Source: Gammaproteobacteria bacterium
GTDB taxonomy: Bacteria; Pseudomonadota; Gammaproteobacteria; Steroidobacterales; GCA-2729495
Assembly: GCA_030426355.1 (NCBI GenBank)
Contig: JAUHYQ010000003.1
Coordinates: 1-64,000, forward strand
Direction of reading: 5' to 3'
DNA: 64,000 nt
Within the stretch, counting starts at the first letter, position 1, and the number at the start of each line of letters is the position of its first letter. Made by a program: the position numbers and the translations under genes. The notes under the pieces are model-generated. The model saw only the letters and a list, made by a program, of their open reading frames with translations. It did not search any database and was not told where the DNA came from. Positions 24,424 to 34,638 of the stretch are shown here, in pieces.

Positions 24424-27400
24424 TCACGCCTTTCTCGCCACAAAAACGCCCGTCTGGTCGGCTTCGTGTATTTCCGACTCCATTTCTTCGTCGTGCCGTT
24501 TGCGCTCGGTAAGCACACGCTTGTAATCGGTGGGCATTACTTTGACGAACTCTTCAGTGACTTCGGGCCAGTTTTCCAGTATTCGCTGCGCCACTTCCGA
24601 ACCGGTGTACTCCAGATGCAGCTCAATCATCTCGCGCAGCTCAGAGACATCGTCATCGTTCTTGACGGGATCAAGATCCACCATGCCCATGTTGCATTTG
24701 GACTCGAAATCACCGTTGACATCCCATACATAAGCCACGCCACCGGACATGCCCGCCGCAAAATTTCGGCCGGTGGGGCCGAGGATCACTGCACGACCGC
24801 CGGTCATGTATTCACAACCGTGATCGCCAACACCTTCAACCACCGCCCGCGCGCCGGAATTGCGCACGCAAAAACGTTCAGCTGCTCGGCCACGGAAGAA
24901 GGCCCTGCCGGTGGTGGCGCCGTATAACGCAACGTTGCCAATGATCACGTTGTCTTCGGCAACAAAAGTGCTGTTCTTGGGCGGATACACAATGATGCGG
25001 CCACCGGACAAGCCCTTGCCCACGTAGTCGTTGCTGTCGCCTTCCAGCTCGAGTGTTACCCCGCGCACCAGCCAGGCGCCAAAACTCTGGCCCGCCGAAC
25101 CGAAAAACTTAAAGTGCGCCGTGTCGATTGGCAGACCCCGCTCGCCCCAGCGTTTAACGATGGTATGGCTCAGGGTCGTGCCAACGGTGCGATTGGTGTT
25201 AACAATCGGCAGCTCATGCTCAACCCGCTCGCCGCTTTCAATGGCAGGGCGTGCCAGCTGTATCAGGCGGTTATCCAGCGACAGCTGCAACCCGTGATCC
25301 TGTTGCATGGTGCAATAGACATCCACGTTGGGCCGCGGCTTTTGCGCCGGCGCGAGAATCGGCGCCAGGTCCAGGCCGTCAGCCTTCCAGTGGCGAACGG
25401 CCCTGCGCGTGTCCATTACGTCGGTGCGGCCGATCATGTCGACCACGCGACGGAAACCCAGATCCGCCATGATCTGCCGTGCTTCTTCGGCAACCATGAA
25501 CAGGTAATTGATAACGTGTTCCGGCTTGCCCGCAAACTTTTTGCGCAACACCGGATCCTGCGTGGCGATGCCCACCGGGCAGGTGTTCAGATGACATTTG
25601 CGCATCATGATGCAGCCCATGGTAATGAGCGGTGCGGTCGAAAAACCGAATTCCTCGGCACCCAGCAACGCCGCGATCACTACGTCGCGACCCGTCTTCA
25701 AGCCGCCGTCGGCCTGCAGCACCACCCGCGAACGCAGGTCGTTCAGTACCAGCGTCTGGTGGGTTTCGGCAATGCCCAGTTCCCACGGCAGACCGGCATG
25801 CTTGATGGACGTTAACGGCGATGCGCCGGTACCACCGCTGTCGCCGGAAATAAGAATGTGGTCCGAGTGCGCCTTGGCCACACCTGCCGCAATGGTGCCC
25901 ACGCCAACTTCGGACACCAGTTTCACGCTGATGCGCGCAGACGGGTTGGCATTTTTTAGATCGTGAATAAGCTGAGCCAGATCTTCAATCGAATAAATAT
26001 CGTGATGCGGCGGCGGCGAAATCAGCCCTACGCCCGGCGTGGAATACCGGATGCGGGCAATGATTTCATCAACCTTGCGGCCCGGCAGCTCACCGCCCTC
26101 ACCGGGCTTTGCGCCCTGCGCCATTTTGATTTGCAGCTCGTCGGCATTGGTGAGGTACCAGGCGGTCACGCCGAAGCGGCCCGAGGCAATCTGCTTGATT
26201 GCCGAGCGCCGTGAATCGCCCGACGGCAAAGGTTTAAACCTTTCCGGGTCTTCGCCACCTTCGCCGGTATTCGACTTGCCGCCCAGACGGTTCATCGCGA
26301 TGGCGAGCGCCTCGTGCGACTCTTTGGAAATAGAGCCGAAACTCATCGCGCCGGTCACAAAACGCTTCACGATTTCGCTGGCGGGTTCGACTTCTTCCAG
26401 CGGCACCGAACGCCGTTCATCGGTTTTCAGATCGATAAGGCCGCGCAGCGTGCAGTTGGCTTTGGCGTTGTCGTTAATCTGGCTGGCAAAACGCTGGTAA
26501 GCCTCGGCGTCGTTACCCCGCGCTGCAATTTGCAGGTTGGCAATATTTTGCGGCTCCCAGGCATGGCGTTCGCCGGCACTGCGCCAGTGAAAGTCCCCCG
26601 GGTTCGGCAAATCGGGCAATTTGTCTTCGACACGCGTCGGATATGCCAGCGCATGGCGGCGGCGGCTTTCTTCTTCAAGAATATCGAAGCCAACACCCTT
26701 GAGTCGGCTTTGCGTGCCAACAAATGTGCGGTTGATAACTTCATCCGCGATTCCCAACGCCTCGAAGATTTGCGCGCCTTTATATGAGGCCAGTGTGGAA
26801 ATGCCCATCTTGGCCATCACTTTAAGCATGCCCTTACCAATGGCCTTGCGATAGGCATCAACGATTTCGAGATCGTTAGAGAAATTCGTGCCCACCAGTA
26901 AACCATCGCGGTGCGATTGCCATAACGCTTCATAGGCAAGATAAGGGTTAACAGCATCGGCACCGTAACCCGTCAGCAAACAGAAATGATGAACTTCGCG
27001 GGCTTCGCCGGTCTCGACAATCAACCCTATGCGGGTGCGTTTGGCGGTGCTCACCAAATGATGATGAACGGTGGCGCACGCCAGCAACGAGCTGACAGCT
27101 ATACGTTCAGCGCTCATGGCCCGGTCGCTCAGCACAATAAAGGCGTAGCCGTCATCAATGGCCCGCTCGGCCTCGGCGCACAATCGCTCCAGTGCGGGCA
27201 GCAACCCACCGGGCGCATCTGCGGCGGGGTACGTCATGTCCAGCGCAATCGACTTCAGGCCACGGTGATCCATGGACTTCAGCGCGGCGAGATTGTCGTT
27301 GTTCAGAATCGGATGCTTCAGCGCAATCCGGTGACAACTCGCTTCACTTGTATCGAGCAGGTTGCTCTCGGGACCGATGTAGCACTCCAGCGACATGATG

Positions 27401-29037
27401 CACTCTTCGCGAATCGAGTCGATGGGCGGATTGGTCACCTGCGCAAACATCTGTTTGAAGTAGTCGTAGATCATGCGCGGCTTGTCGGACAGACACGCCA
27501 GTGCCGAGTCATTACCCATGGAACCGACCGGGTCGCGCAACTCTTTAACCAGCGGTCGCAGCATGAATTGCATGGTTTCAGTGGTGTATCCGAAGGCCTG
27601 CATGCGCTCGATCAGCGTTGCATCATCAAGACCTGCGCCTTTACCGGCCGGGTTCAGATCCTTCATGATCATGCGCTGATTTTCGAGCCACTGCGCATAC
27701 GGACGCTTGGTAGCGAACTCGGTTTTGAGCTCGGCATCGGGAATCAGCCGGCCCTGCTCGAAATCAATCAGGAACATGCGTCCCGGTTCAAGACGGCCCT
27801 TGAACTTAACGTTGGCGGGATCTACCGGCACGACACCCACTTCACTGGCCATGATGACGCGATCATCGTGGGTCAGGTAATAGCGGCTGGGGCGCAAACC
27901 GTTGCGGTCAAGCACTGCACCGATGTAGCGACCGTCGGTAAACGGAATAGACGCCGGGCCGTCCCAGGGCTCCATCTTCGCCGAGTTGTACTCGTAGAAG
28001 GCCTTCTTTTCGGGCGACATCAAATCGTCTTTCTGCCACGCCTCCGGCACCATCATCATCATGGATTTCTGCAGCGAAAAACCGGACATCAGCAGGAACT
28101 CGAGCACGTTATCGAACGCGCCCGAATCGGATACGTCGGGTTCGATGATCGGGAACAGATCTTTAATCTCGTCGCCGAACAGCTCGGTTTGCGCAACGCC
28201 TTCGCGCGCGCGCATCCAGTTGGTGTTGCCCCGCAGGGTGTTGATCTCGCCGTTGTGAGACATGTAGCGCATAGGTTGCGCACGATCCCAGCTGGGAAAG
28301 GTGTTGGTGGAAAACCGCGAGTGCACCATCGCCAGATGCGAGGTGTAGTCTTCACAGCGCAAGTCCGGGTAATAGGCAGCAACCTGATCCGGCGCAAGCA
28401 TGCCCTTGTAGATGATCACCCGCGGCGACAGCGAGCAAACATAGAACATGTCAGCCTGACTCAGGCTGGTATCGTTGCGCAATGCATGCGTCGCTTTTTT
28501 GCGCATCAGGTAAATCTTGCGCTCGAATACATCGACGTCCAGTCCGTCAGGCGCGGCAACAAACAGCTGCTCAATTTTGGGTTCTGACGCGCGTGCGGTC
28601 GGGCCCAGATCTGCTGCATCGGCATCGGTCGGCACATCGCGCCAGCCCACCAGTTGCAAACCACCTGCCTCGCACAATTCTGCGATCAGTGCCTTGCAAT
28701 GATCCCGTTCGCCGGCATCGGTCGGCAAAAAGACGTTACCGGCGGCGTAGCGACCTTCTTCGGGCAATTCCGCAGCAAAGCTTTCTTTGGCTACACGGGC
28801 CATGAACTCATGGGGCAGTGCCGTGAGCATGCCGGCACCGTCGCCGGTGTTTCGCTCGGCTCCACGCGCACCGCGATGATCCATCCGGCAACCGAGGTGG
28901 TCAGCATCCTTAACGATCTGGTGACTGCGCTCACCCTTTATATGCGCGACAAAACCGACTCCGCAGGAGTCATGCTCCATATCCGGGCTATATAAGCCGT
29001 GCGCTTTCGGTAATCCGCGTGTGTTGTGCACACCCAT
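24424..29037 (-). CDS. gltB: Glutamate synthase large subunit
   Basis: HDSCGVGFVAHIKGERSH amidotransferase N-terminus; MTGGRAVILGPTGRNFAAGMSGG; start chosen at MGVHNTRGLPKAHGLY. Confidence 0.96.
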   Translation of the reverse strand: MGVHNTRGLPKAHGLYSPDMEHDSCGVGFVAHIKGERSHQIVKDADHLGCRMDHRGARGAERNTGDGAGMLTALPHEFMARVAKESFAAELPEEGRYAAGNVFLPTDAGERDHCKALIAELCEAGGLQLVGWRDVPTDADAADLGPTARASEPKIEQLFVAAPDGLDVDVFERKIYLMRKKATHALRNDTSLSQADMFYVCSLSPRVIIYKGMLAPDQVAAYYPDLRCEDYTSHLAMVHSRFSTNTFPSWDRAQPMRYMSHNGEINTLRGNTNWMRAREGVAQTELFGDEIKDLFPIIEPDVSDSGAFDNVLEFLLMSGFSLQKSMMMMVPEAWQKDDLMSPEKKAFYEYNSAKMEPWDGPASIPFTDGRYIGAVLDRNGLRPSRYYLTHDDRVIMASEVGVVPVDPANVKFKGRLEPGRMFLIDFEQGRLIPDAELKTEFATKRPYAQWLENQRMIMKDLNPAGKGAGLDDATLIERMQAFGYTTETMQFMLRPLVKELRDPVGSMGNDSALACLSDKPRMIYDYFKQMFAQVTNPPIDSIREECIMSLECYIGPESNLLDTSEASCHRIALKHPILNNDNLAALKSMDHRGLKSIALDMTYPAADAPGGLLPALERLCAEAERAIDDGYAFIVLSDRAMSAERIAVSSLLACATVHHHLVSTAKRTRIGLIVETGEAREVHHFCLLTGYGADAVNPYLAYEALWQSHRDGLLVGTNFSNDLEIVDAYRKAIGKGMLKVMAKMGISTLASYKGAQIFEALGIADEVINRTFVGTQSRLKGVGFDILEEESRRRHALAYPTRVEDKLPDLPNPGDFHWRSAGERHAWEPQNIANLQIAARGNDAEAYQRFASQINDNAKANCTLRGLIDLKTDERRSVPLEEVEPASEIVKRFVTGAMSFGSISKESHEALAIAMNRLGGKSNTGEGGEDPERFKPLPSGDSRRSAIKQIASGRFGVTAWYLTNADELQIKMAQGAKPGEGGELPGRKVDEIIARIRYSTPGVGLISPPPHHDIYSIEDLAQLIHDLKNANPSARISVKLVSEVGVGTIAAGVAKAHSDHILISGDSGGTGASPLTSIKHAGLPWELGIAETHQTLVLNDLRSRVVLQADGGLKTGRDVVIAALLGAEEFGFSTAPLITMGCIMMRKCHLNTCPVGIATQDPVLRKKFAGKPEHVINYLFMVAEEARQIMADLGFRRVVDMIGRTDVMDTRRAVRHWKADGLDLAPILAPAQKPRPNVDVYCTMQQDHGLQLSLDNRLIQLARPAIESGERVEHELPIVNTNRTVGTTLSHTIVKRWGERGLPIDTAHFKFFGSAGQSFGAWLVRGVTLELEGDSNDYVGKGLSGGRIIVYPPKNSTFVAEDNVIIGNVALYGATTGRAFFRGRAAERFCVRNSGARAVVEGVGDHGCEYMTGGRAVILGPTGRNFAAGMSGGVAYVWDVNGDFESKCNMGMVDLDPVKNDDDVSELREMIELHLEYTGSEVAQRILENWPEVTEEFVKVMPTDYKRVLTERKRHDEEMESEIHEADQTGVFVARKA

Positions 29038-29393
29038 ACTCTGTTTCCACAATTTCGCGGCGATACCCGACGCGGGGGACCGCCCAATGTCCATTTCAAT
29101 ACGGCTTGCGTAGTTGTCGGTTGAACCGACGCTCGGCCCTAAGCTACTGTTTCTAAAAGCGTTGTCGCAACATTTTTTGTCATGATTATGTTACAACGCA
29201 CCAAGCTGGCGAGAACCGCGCATTATAGCCAAAATTTCGCGCTGAACTCAATCCACCCTGCCAAGCCCCGGAACATAAGCGCATGTATTTGCAGAATTTT
29301 CTGCGCTACACCCCCGAGGCAAGGGTTCGCCTCATCATGGGTCTGTGACGCTCTTCAAAGTATTAGCCGGCGCAAAACGGCGATGATTTCCGC

Positions 29394-29984
29394 ATGGGCG
29401 AATACGATTACGAGCAGTTACTGAGCCACTGGTTTGCCACGCGCGAGCAGGACGAACTCAACGTGGACAGCCGCATGAACAGCTGGTTCGGCAATGACCC
29501 GGCCTTTGATGCGGAAGTGTCTGAACGCTATTGCGGTCTGGTGGACAAGGCGCTGCGGGGCGAGCTGGATCACTGGGCCGAGCAGCCACGCGGCCGGCTG
29601 GCGTTGATTCTCTTGCTGTGTCAGTTCCCGCGTCACATCTACAAGCACAGCAAACAAGCCTTTCGCGGCGACCGCAAAGCGCTAAAACTGTGTGAGCAAG
29701 GCGTGGCCAGCGGTGCTTATAAAAAGCTCAGTGCTCTTGAGCAATTGTTCTTCTTCATGCCGCTGCAAAGAATCGAGTCGCTAAAAATTCAGCAGACTTC
29801 GGTGAAAATTTTCGAGGCGCTGACTAACCGTGTGTCGGAAACTCTGCGCGATACCTTCGATACGGTGGCTCAATTCGCCGAACTGCGCCATGACATCATC
29901 GCCGAATTCGGCCGATTCCCGCACCGCAATGCCACTCTGGGCCGGGAAAACACGGGTGAAGAGGAAGCGCATCTCTCCACTTAA
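29394..29984 (+). CDS. DUF924 family protein
   Basis: WFGNDPAFDAEVSERY...LALILLLCQFPRHIYK...FFFMPLQRIESL. Confidence 0.88.
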   Translation: MGEYDYEQLLSHWFATREQDELNVDSRMNSWFGNDPAFDAEVSERYCGLVDKALRGELDHWAEQPRGRLALILLLCQFPRHIYKHSKQAFRGDRKALKLCEQGVASGAYKKLSALEQLFFFMPLQRIESLKIQQTSVKIFEALTNRVSETLRDTFDTVAQFAELRHDIIAEFGRFPHRNATLGRENTGEEEAHLST

Positions 29985-30070
29985 GTGCGGACAGGCAACC
30001 CGGCCTGATTGCTGAATCACTGTAACCTGTCTATCGTTAGGCTATCTTACTGGCCGGGCGGAGACCCTGT

Positions 30071-31351
30071 ATGCACTACCGTGAACCTCGCCGGGTCGCC
30101 ATAATTGGCGGCACACGTATTCCCTTCTGTCGTTCCTATACTGCGTACGCGGAACAATCCAACCAGGACATGATGACCGCAGCCCTCAACGGGCTGGTTA
30201 GCAAGTACAACCTAAAGGGCGAAAAACTTGGCGACGTGTCGCTGGGTGCAGTAATCAAACATTCGCGTGACTGGAACCTGGCGCGCGAATGCGTGCTGGG
30301 CACCGAGCTTGCGCCGGAAACGCCTGCGTTCGACTTAACACGCGCCTGCGGCACCAGCCTCGAGGCCGCCATTCTGATCGGCAACAAAATCGCGCTTGGC
30401 CAGATAGACGCAGGCATCGCGGCAGGCACCGACACTGTCAGCGACACGCCGATTGTTTACCCCGACGAATACCAGCGACTGCTTATTAAGAGCGCCACCG
30501 GTCGCAGCATGGGCGCAAAGCTGAAGCCGTGGCTGGGTTTAAGGCCGCGCTTTTTCAAACCCGTACTGCCTGCTGTGATAGAACCGCGTACGGGTTTATC
30601 CATGGGGCAAAGCATGGAGATCACCGCGAAGGAATGGTCCGTGACGCGCGAAGCGCAGGACGAACTGGCATATCAAAGCCACATGAAAGCAGCGGCTGCC
30701 TGGCAGGACGGCTTTTACAAGGATCTGGTGGTGCCTTTCTCGGGTGCCGAAGTCGACAACAATGTGCGCCCTGATTCGACTCCAGAATCACTGGCCAAAC
30801 TGCGGCCCGCGTTTGACCGCAGCCCCGCCGGCACCATGACCGCCGGCAACAGCACGCCACTCACTGACGGCGCAGCTTCCGTGCTGCTGGCTTCCGAGGA
30901 ATGGGCTGCCGAGCGCGGACTGCCGGTGCTCGCCTATTTACGTTACGGCAAAGTGGCGGCGGTGGATTTTGTCGGCGGCGAGGGCCTGCTGATGGCGCCG
31001 GCGTATGCCGTATCGGAAATGTTGCGCGATGCAAATCTCGGCTTTAGTGATTTTGATTTTTTTGAAATTCATGAAGCCTTTGCGGCCCAGGTTCTGTCCA
31101 CACTAAAAGCATGGGAAGACCCGACGTTCTGTCGCGAGCGACTGGGTCGCGATGCGCCGCTGGGCGCTATTGATCGCAGCAAATTGAATATAAAGGGCGG
31201 CAGCGTTGCTGTCGGCCATCCCTTTGCAGCAACCGGCGCGCGCATACTTGCATCGCTGGCCAAAATTCTGGACGGTAACGGCGGGGGCCGCGGTTTGATA
31301 TCTGTATGTACCGCTGGCGGAATGGGCGTCACTGCGATTCTGGAGAGATAG
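30071..31351 (+). CDS. Acetyl-CoA C-acyltransferase (thiolase)
   Basis: Active-site ACGTSLEA, NIKGGSVAVGHPFAATGAR, CTAGGMGVTAILER. Confidence 0.93.
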   Translation: MHYREPRRVAIIGGTRIPFCRSYTAYAEQSNQDMMTAALNGLVSKYNLKGEKLGDVSLGAVIKHSRDWNLARECVLGTELAPETPAFDLTRACGTSLEAAILIGNKIALGQIDAGIAAGTDTVSDTPIVYPDEYQRLLIKSATGRSMGAKLKPWLGLRPRFFKPVLPAVIEPRTGLSMGQSMEITAKEWSVTREAQDELAYQSHMKAAAAWQDGFYKDLVVPFSGAEVDNNVRPDSTPESLAKLRPAFDRSPAGTMTAGNSTPLTDGAASVLLASEEWAAERGLPVLAYLRYGKVAAVDFVGGEGLLMAPAYAVSEMLRDANLGFSDFDFFEIHEAFAAQVLSTLKAWEDPTFCRERLGRDAPLGAIDRSKLNIKGGSVAVGHPFAATGARILASLAKILDGNGGGRGLISVCTAGGMGVTAILER

Positions 31352-31404
31352 AAACGCCTGCGGGGCTGCAGCTCGAGTGACACGGCGACAGTGGAAAAAT
31401 AACT

Positions 31405-33135
31405 ATGGATAATTTCTTAATCGCAGCAAACGCGATTCTCTGGCACGACTACGTGCTTTACGCAATGGTCATCACCGGCCTGACCTTCACGATCTGGAGC
31501 GGCTTTTGCCAATATCGGGCGCTCACACACGGTGTGCATGTGATACGGGGTCGCTATGACGAAGCTGACGACCCGGGCGCGATCAATCATTTTCAGGCAC
31601 TGGCCACGGCGCTGTCGGCAACCGTGGGGCTTGGCAATATCGGCGGTGTTGCGATTGCGATTTCGCTGGGCGGCCCGGGGGCGGTTTTCTGGATATGGGT
31701 GATCGGTGCGCTGGGCATGGCCACCAAGATGACCGAAGTCATCCTGTCGATGATTTATCGAAATACCGATGAAGAAAACAATCCGCATGGCGGCCCCATG
31801 TACGTTATTCAGAAGGGCCTTAAGGAGCGCTTCCCGAACTCGGGCAAAACAGGCGGCTTTATCGGCGGACTGTTTTGTATCACCTGCCTGATCATGGCCG
31901 CGACCGGCGGCAACATGTTTCAGGCGTGGAATGTGGGCACCCTCACAGAAGTCTATTTCGGCATACCCTCGGTGGCCTCCGGCATGGTGCTGGCAGTCAT
32001 CGTCGGCATGGTGATTATCGGTGGCATCAAACGGATCGGCGCCGTGGCCGGCCGGCTGGTGCCCATCATGGTTGTGCTCTATCTGCTCGCGGCTGTCTAT
32101 GTGCTTAGCGTCAACTTTGTCGAAATTCCGGCCATGTTCGGCCTGATTATTTCCGGAGCTTTTTCTACCCTGGATGCCAGCGGTGCCTTCATCGGCGGCA
32201 CCATGGGCTACGCATTCATGTTCGGCATGAAACGTGCTGTGTTTTCTAACGAGGCGGGTCAGGGCACGTCACCAATCGCTCACTCTGCCGCAAAAACAAA
32301 AGAACCCGTACGCGAAGGCATCGTTGCCGGTCTCGAGCCTTTTCTGGATACCATTGTTGTGTGCACGCTTACGGCCATGGTTATTTTAAGTACGGGCGTG
32401 TGGCAACGTGGTGCTGAAGCGGTATTGCTCGACCAACCCCGATTTGCCGAAAGCAGTGAAGGCTGGACACTTGAGGACAGTCGCGTCTCGGCGCGCGACG
32501 GCGCAGCCTGGTCGGCAGGCGAAAACGTTTTTCTGGTTGTCAGCGCTGATGAAAATCCGCGCAGCGGAAACAAGCTGCATCGCATTGACGGAACCGTGCT
32601 GCTGGCAGACAACGGCGACTACATCGTCGAATGGAGCACGCTCGCCGTTACCAAGAAACCGTATATCAGCGATCGCGGTATCTACCTAAGTTATGCCGGC
32701 GCGACCCTCACTGCGAAGGCGTTCGACACTATCATTCCCGGACTCGGAAAATGGCTGGTGACGCTGGCAGTGTGGCTATTTGCCATTTCCACGATGATCT
32801 CTTACAGCTATTACGGTGAGCAAGCGATGGTGTTCCTCGCAGGCGACAAATCGGTGATGCCCTATAAAGTGGTGTATTGCCTGCTGGCAATCGTGGCAAC
32901 CCTTGGCTACCTGCAGACTGATGCACAGCTCGATAACATGTCCGGACTGGGCACGGGCGTGATGTTGTTTGTTAACGTACCGATCATCTGGATGTTCAGC
33001 AATCAGGCGATGCGTGCTTACAAAGATTATGTGCGTCGTCTGGATAACGGCGAATTCGGCGCAGGGCATGCCGCCCCCGAGCTGGAGGACGTAATCAGCG
33101 GTGCCGACGTAGAAAAACATCCTCGACAAAAATAG
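31405..33135 (+). CDS. Alanine:cation symporter (AGCS family) with inserted soluble segment
   Basis: ALSATVGLGNIGGVAIAISLGGPGAVFWIW; EAGQGTSPIAHSAAKT. Confidence 0.93.
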   Translation: MDNFLIAANAILWHDYVLYAMVITGLTFTIWSGFCQYRALTHGVHVIRGRYDEADDPGAINHFQALATALSATVGLGNIGGVAIAISLGGPGAVFWIWVIGALGMATKMTEVILSMIYRNTDEENNPHGGPMYVIQKGLKERFPNSGKTGGFIGGLFCITCLIMAATGGNMFQAWNVGTLTEVYFGIPSVASGMVLAVIVGMVIIGGIKRIGAVAGRLVPIMVVLYLLAAVYVLSVNFVEIPAMFGLIISGAFSTLDASGAFIGGTMGYAFMFGMKRAVFSNEAGQGTSPIAHSAAKTKEPVREGIVAGLEPFLDTIVVCTLTAMVILSTGVWQRGAEAVLLDQPRFAESSEGWTLEDSRVSARDGAAWSAGENVFLVVSADENPRSGNKLHRIDGTVLLADNGDYIVEWSTLAVTKKPYISDRGIYLSYAGATLTAKAFDTIIPGLGKWLVTLAVWLFAISTMISYSYYGEQAMVFLAGDKSVMPYKVVYCLLAIVATLGYLQTDAQLDNMSGLGTGVMLFVNVPIIWMFSNQAMRAYKDYVRRLDNGEFGAGHAAPELEDVISGADVEKHPRQK

Positions 33136-33154
33136 CGCAGGACAAGTAATTACC

Positions 33155-33814
33155 ATGACTTCAGAAACAATTTCGCTTACCGCGAGCGACGGGCATCAGT
33201 TGCAGGCCTACGTGGCACGACCCGAGGGAACACCGCGGGCAGGTTTAGTGGTGCTGCAGGAAATCTTCGGGGTCAATGAGCACATCCGCAGCGTTGCTGA
33301 CGGCTTTGCAGCCGACGGCTTTCTTGCGGTAGCGCCCGCCATGTTTGACCGCGCCGAACCGGGGGTGGAGCTGGGCTATGAAGATTTCACACAAGCCCGC
33401 TCGTACGTGGAGAAAATTCCCCGCGATGACTGGGTAAAGGACATCGCGGCAGCCGCCGATTTCGCCAGGGCCGCCGGCAAAGTCGGCGCGGTCGGTTACT
33501 GCTGGGGCGGGGCGCTGGCCGACCTTGCCGCCTGTCACGGACTGGTGGATGCCGGCGTTTCCTACTATGGGCGCATGACAGTGGAATGGCTGGAACTGCA
33601 ACCGCAATGCCCGATGCTTTATCACTACGGCGAAACCGATACGCTCATTCCGCTGGAGATTATCGAGAAGATAACCCGCAAGCGGGACGGGGAAGTGCGT
33701 GTTTGGGGTGGCGCCGGGCATGGGTTTAATTGCGAAGCTCGATCGAGCTTTCACAAGAAAGTGGCCGAGCAGGCCCGAGCGCTGACTCTTTCCTTTTTTG
33801 CTGAGCACTTATAG
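33155..33814 (+). CDS. Dienelactone hydrolase family protein
   Basis: GLVVLQEIFGVNEHIRSVADGFAADGFLAVAPAMF; GYCWGG. Confidence 0.95.
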   Translation: MTSETISLTASDGHQLQAYVARPEGTPRAGLVVLQEIFGVNEHIRSVADGFAADGFLAVAPAMFDRAEPGVELGYEDFTQARSYVEKIPRDDWVKDIAAAADFARAAGKVGAVGYCWGGALADLAACHGLVDAGVSYYGRMTVEWLELQPQCPMLYHYGETDTLIPLEIIEKITRKRDGEVRVWGGAGHGFNCEARSSFHKKVAEQARALTLSFFAEHL

Positions 33815-33818
33815 AAAA

Positions 33819-34571
33819 ATGCTTCGCAAAATAGTCATTCTTCTGCTGACCCTTTCTCCTTTAACTGCTCTGGCAAAAGACATTCTCGTGCTGGGCGGGA
33901 CGCGCAACACCGGGTTCGAGGTGGTGAAGTTGCTTAAAGAGCAAGGTCATAACGTGTGGTCGCTGGCACGGGAAACTTCGGACACATCCAGGCTGGATGA
34001 ACTGGGCGTACCGACGGTAACGGGCGATTTGCTGGACGCCGAAAGAATGGCCGCGATCTTTCACGAGCATCAGTTTGATACAGTTATCAGCACCTTCGGC
34101 AGCAGCTTTAAAACCAAAAACAAACCGGATTTTATTGGCAACAGAAACGCGATTGACGGGGCGGCTGACGGTGGCGTTAAGCACTACGTGCTGATCACCA
34201 TGGTTGGCATTGACGAGACCTTCGATGCACTGGAGCCGCGTTTCCAGAAGATATTCACCGAGCAAATAGACATGAAAGGCCGCGCCGAAAAATACCTGCG
34301 GGCGAGCGGACTGAATTACACGATATATCGCCCGGGCGGCCTGTACACGGGTCTCGCGACCGGCAATGCAATCCTCACCCAGGAACCAAAGACAATGGGC
34401 CTTATCGCGCGGCGGGAGCTGGCGAGAAAACTGGTAGCCGGCATCGATGACCCGACACTGACCAACCAGACCTACACCGTGATTGACCCTGGGGTTAAAC
34501 CCGGCGAATGGGATGGCAAGTCACAAAAGGCAAATATTCCGGAAGAACTCGACGAGGCCGAGCTCGACTAA
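33819..34571 (+). CDS. NAD(P)-binding (atypical SDR-like) protein with N-terminal signal-like segment
   Basis: MLRKIVILLLTLSPLTALAKDILVLGGTRNTGFEVVKLL. Confidence 0.8.
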   Translation: MLRKIVILLLTLSPLTALAKDILVLGGTRNTGFEVVKLLKEQGHNVWSLARETSDTSRLDELGVPTVTGDLLDAERMAAIFHEHQFDTVISTFGSSFKTKNKPDFIGNRNAIDGAADGGVKHYVLITMVGIDETFDALEPRFQKIFTEQIDMKGRAEKYLRASGLNYTIYRPGGLYTGLATGNAILTQEPKTMGLIARRELARKLVAGIDDPTLTNQTYTVIDPGVKPGEWDGKSQKANIPEELDEAELD

Positions 34572-34638
34572 CCAAGCGCATCACTGCAGACAATCGCCGT
34601 GACGCACGAGCGATCTGGCTGGGGATGTCGCTGCGACG

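Noticed and set aside
23077-28995. Long + strand ORFs antisense to gltD/gltB (for example 26986-28587)
   Set aside because: They are shadow ORFs of GC-rich coding sequence; the - strand proteins have clear family signatures.
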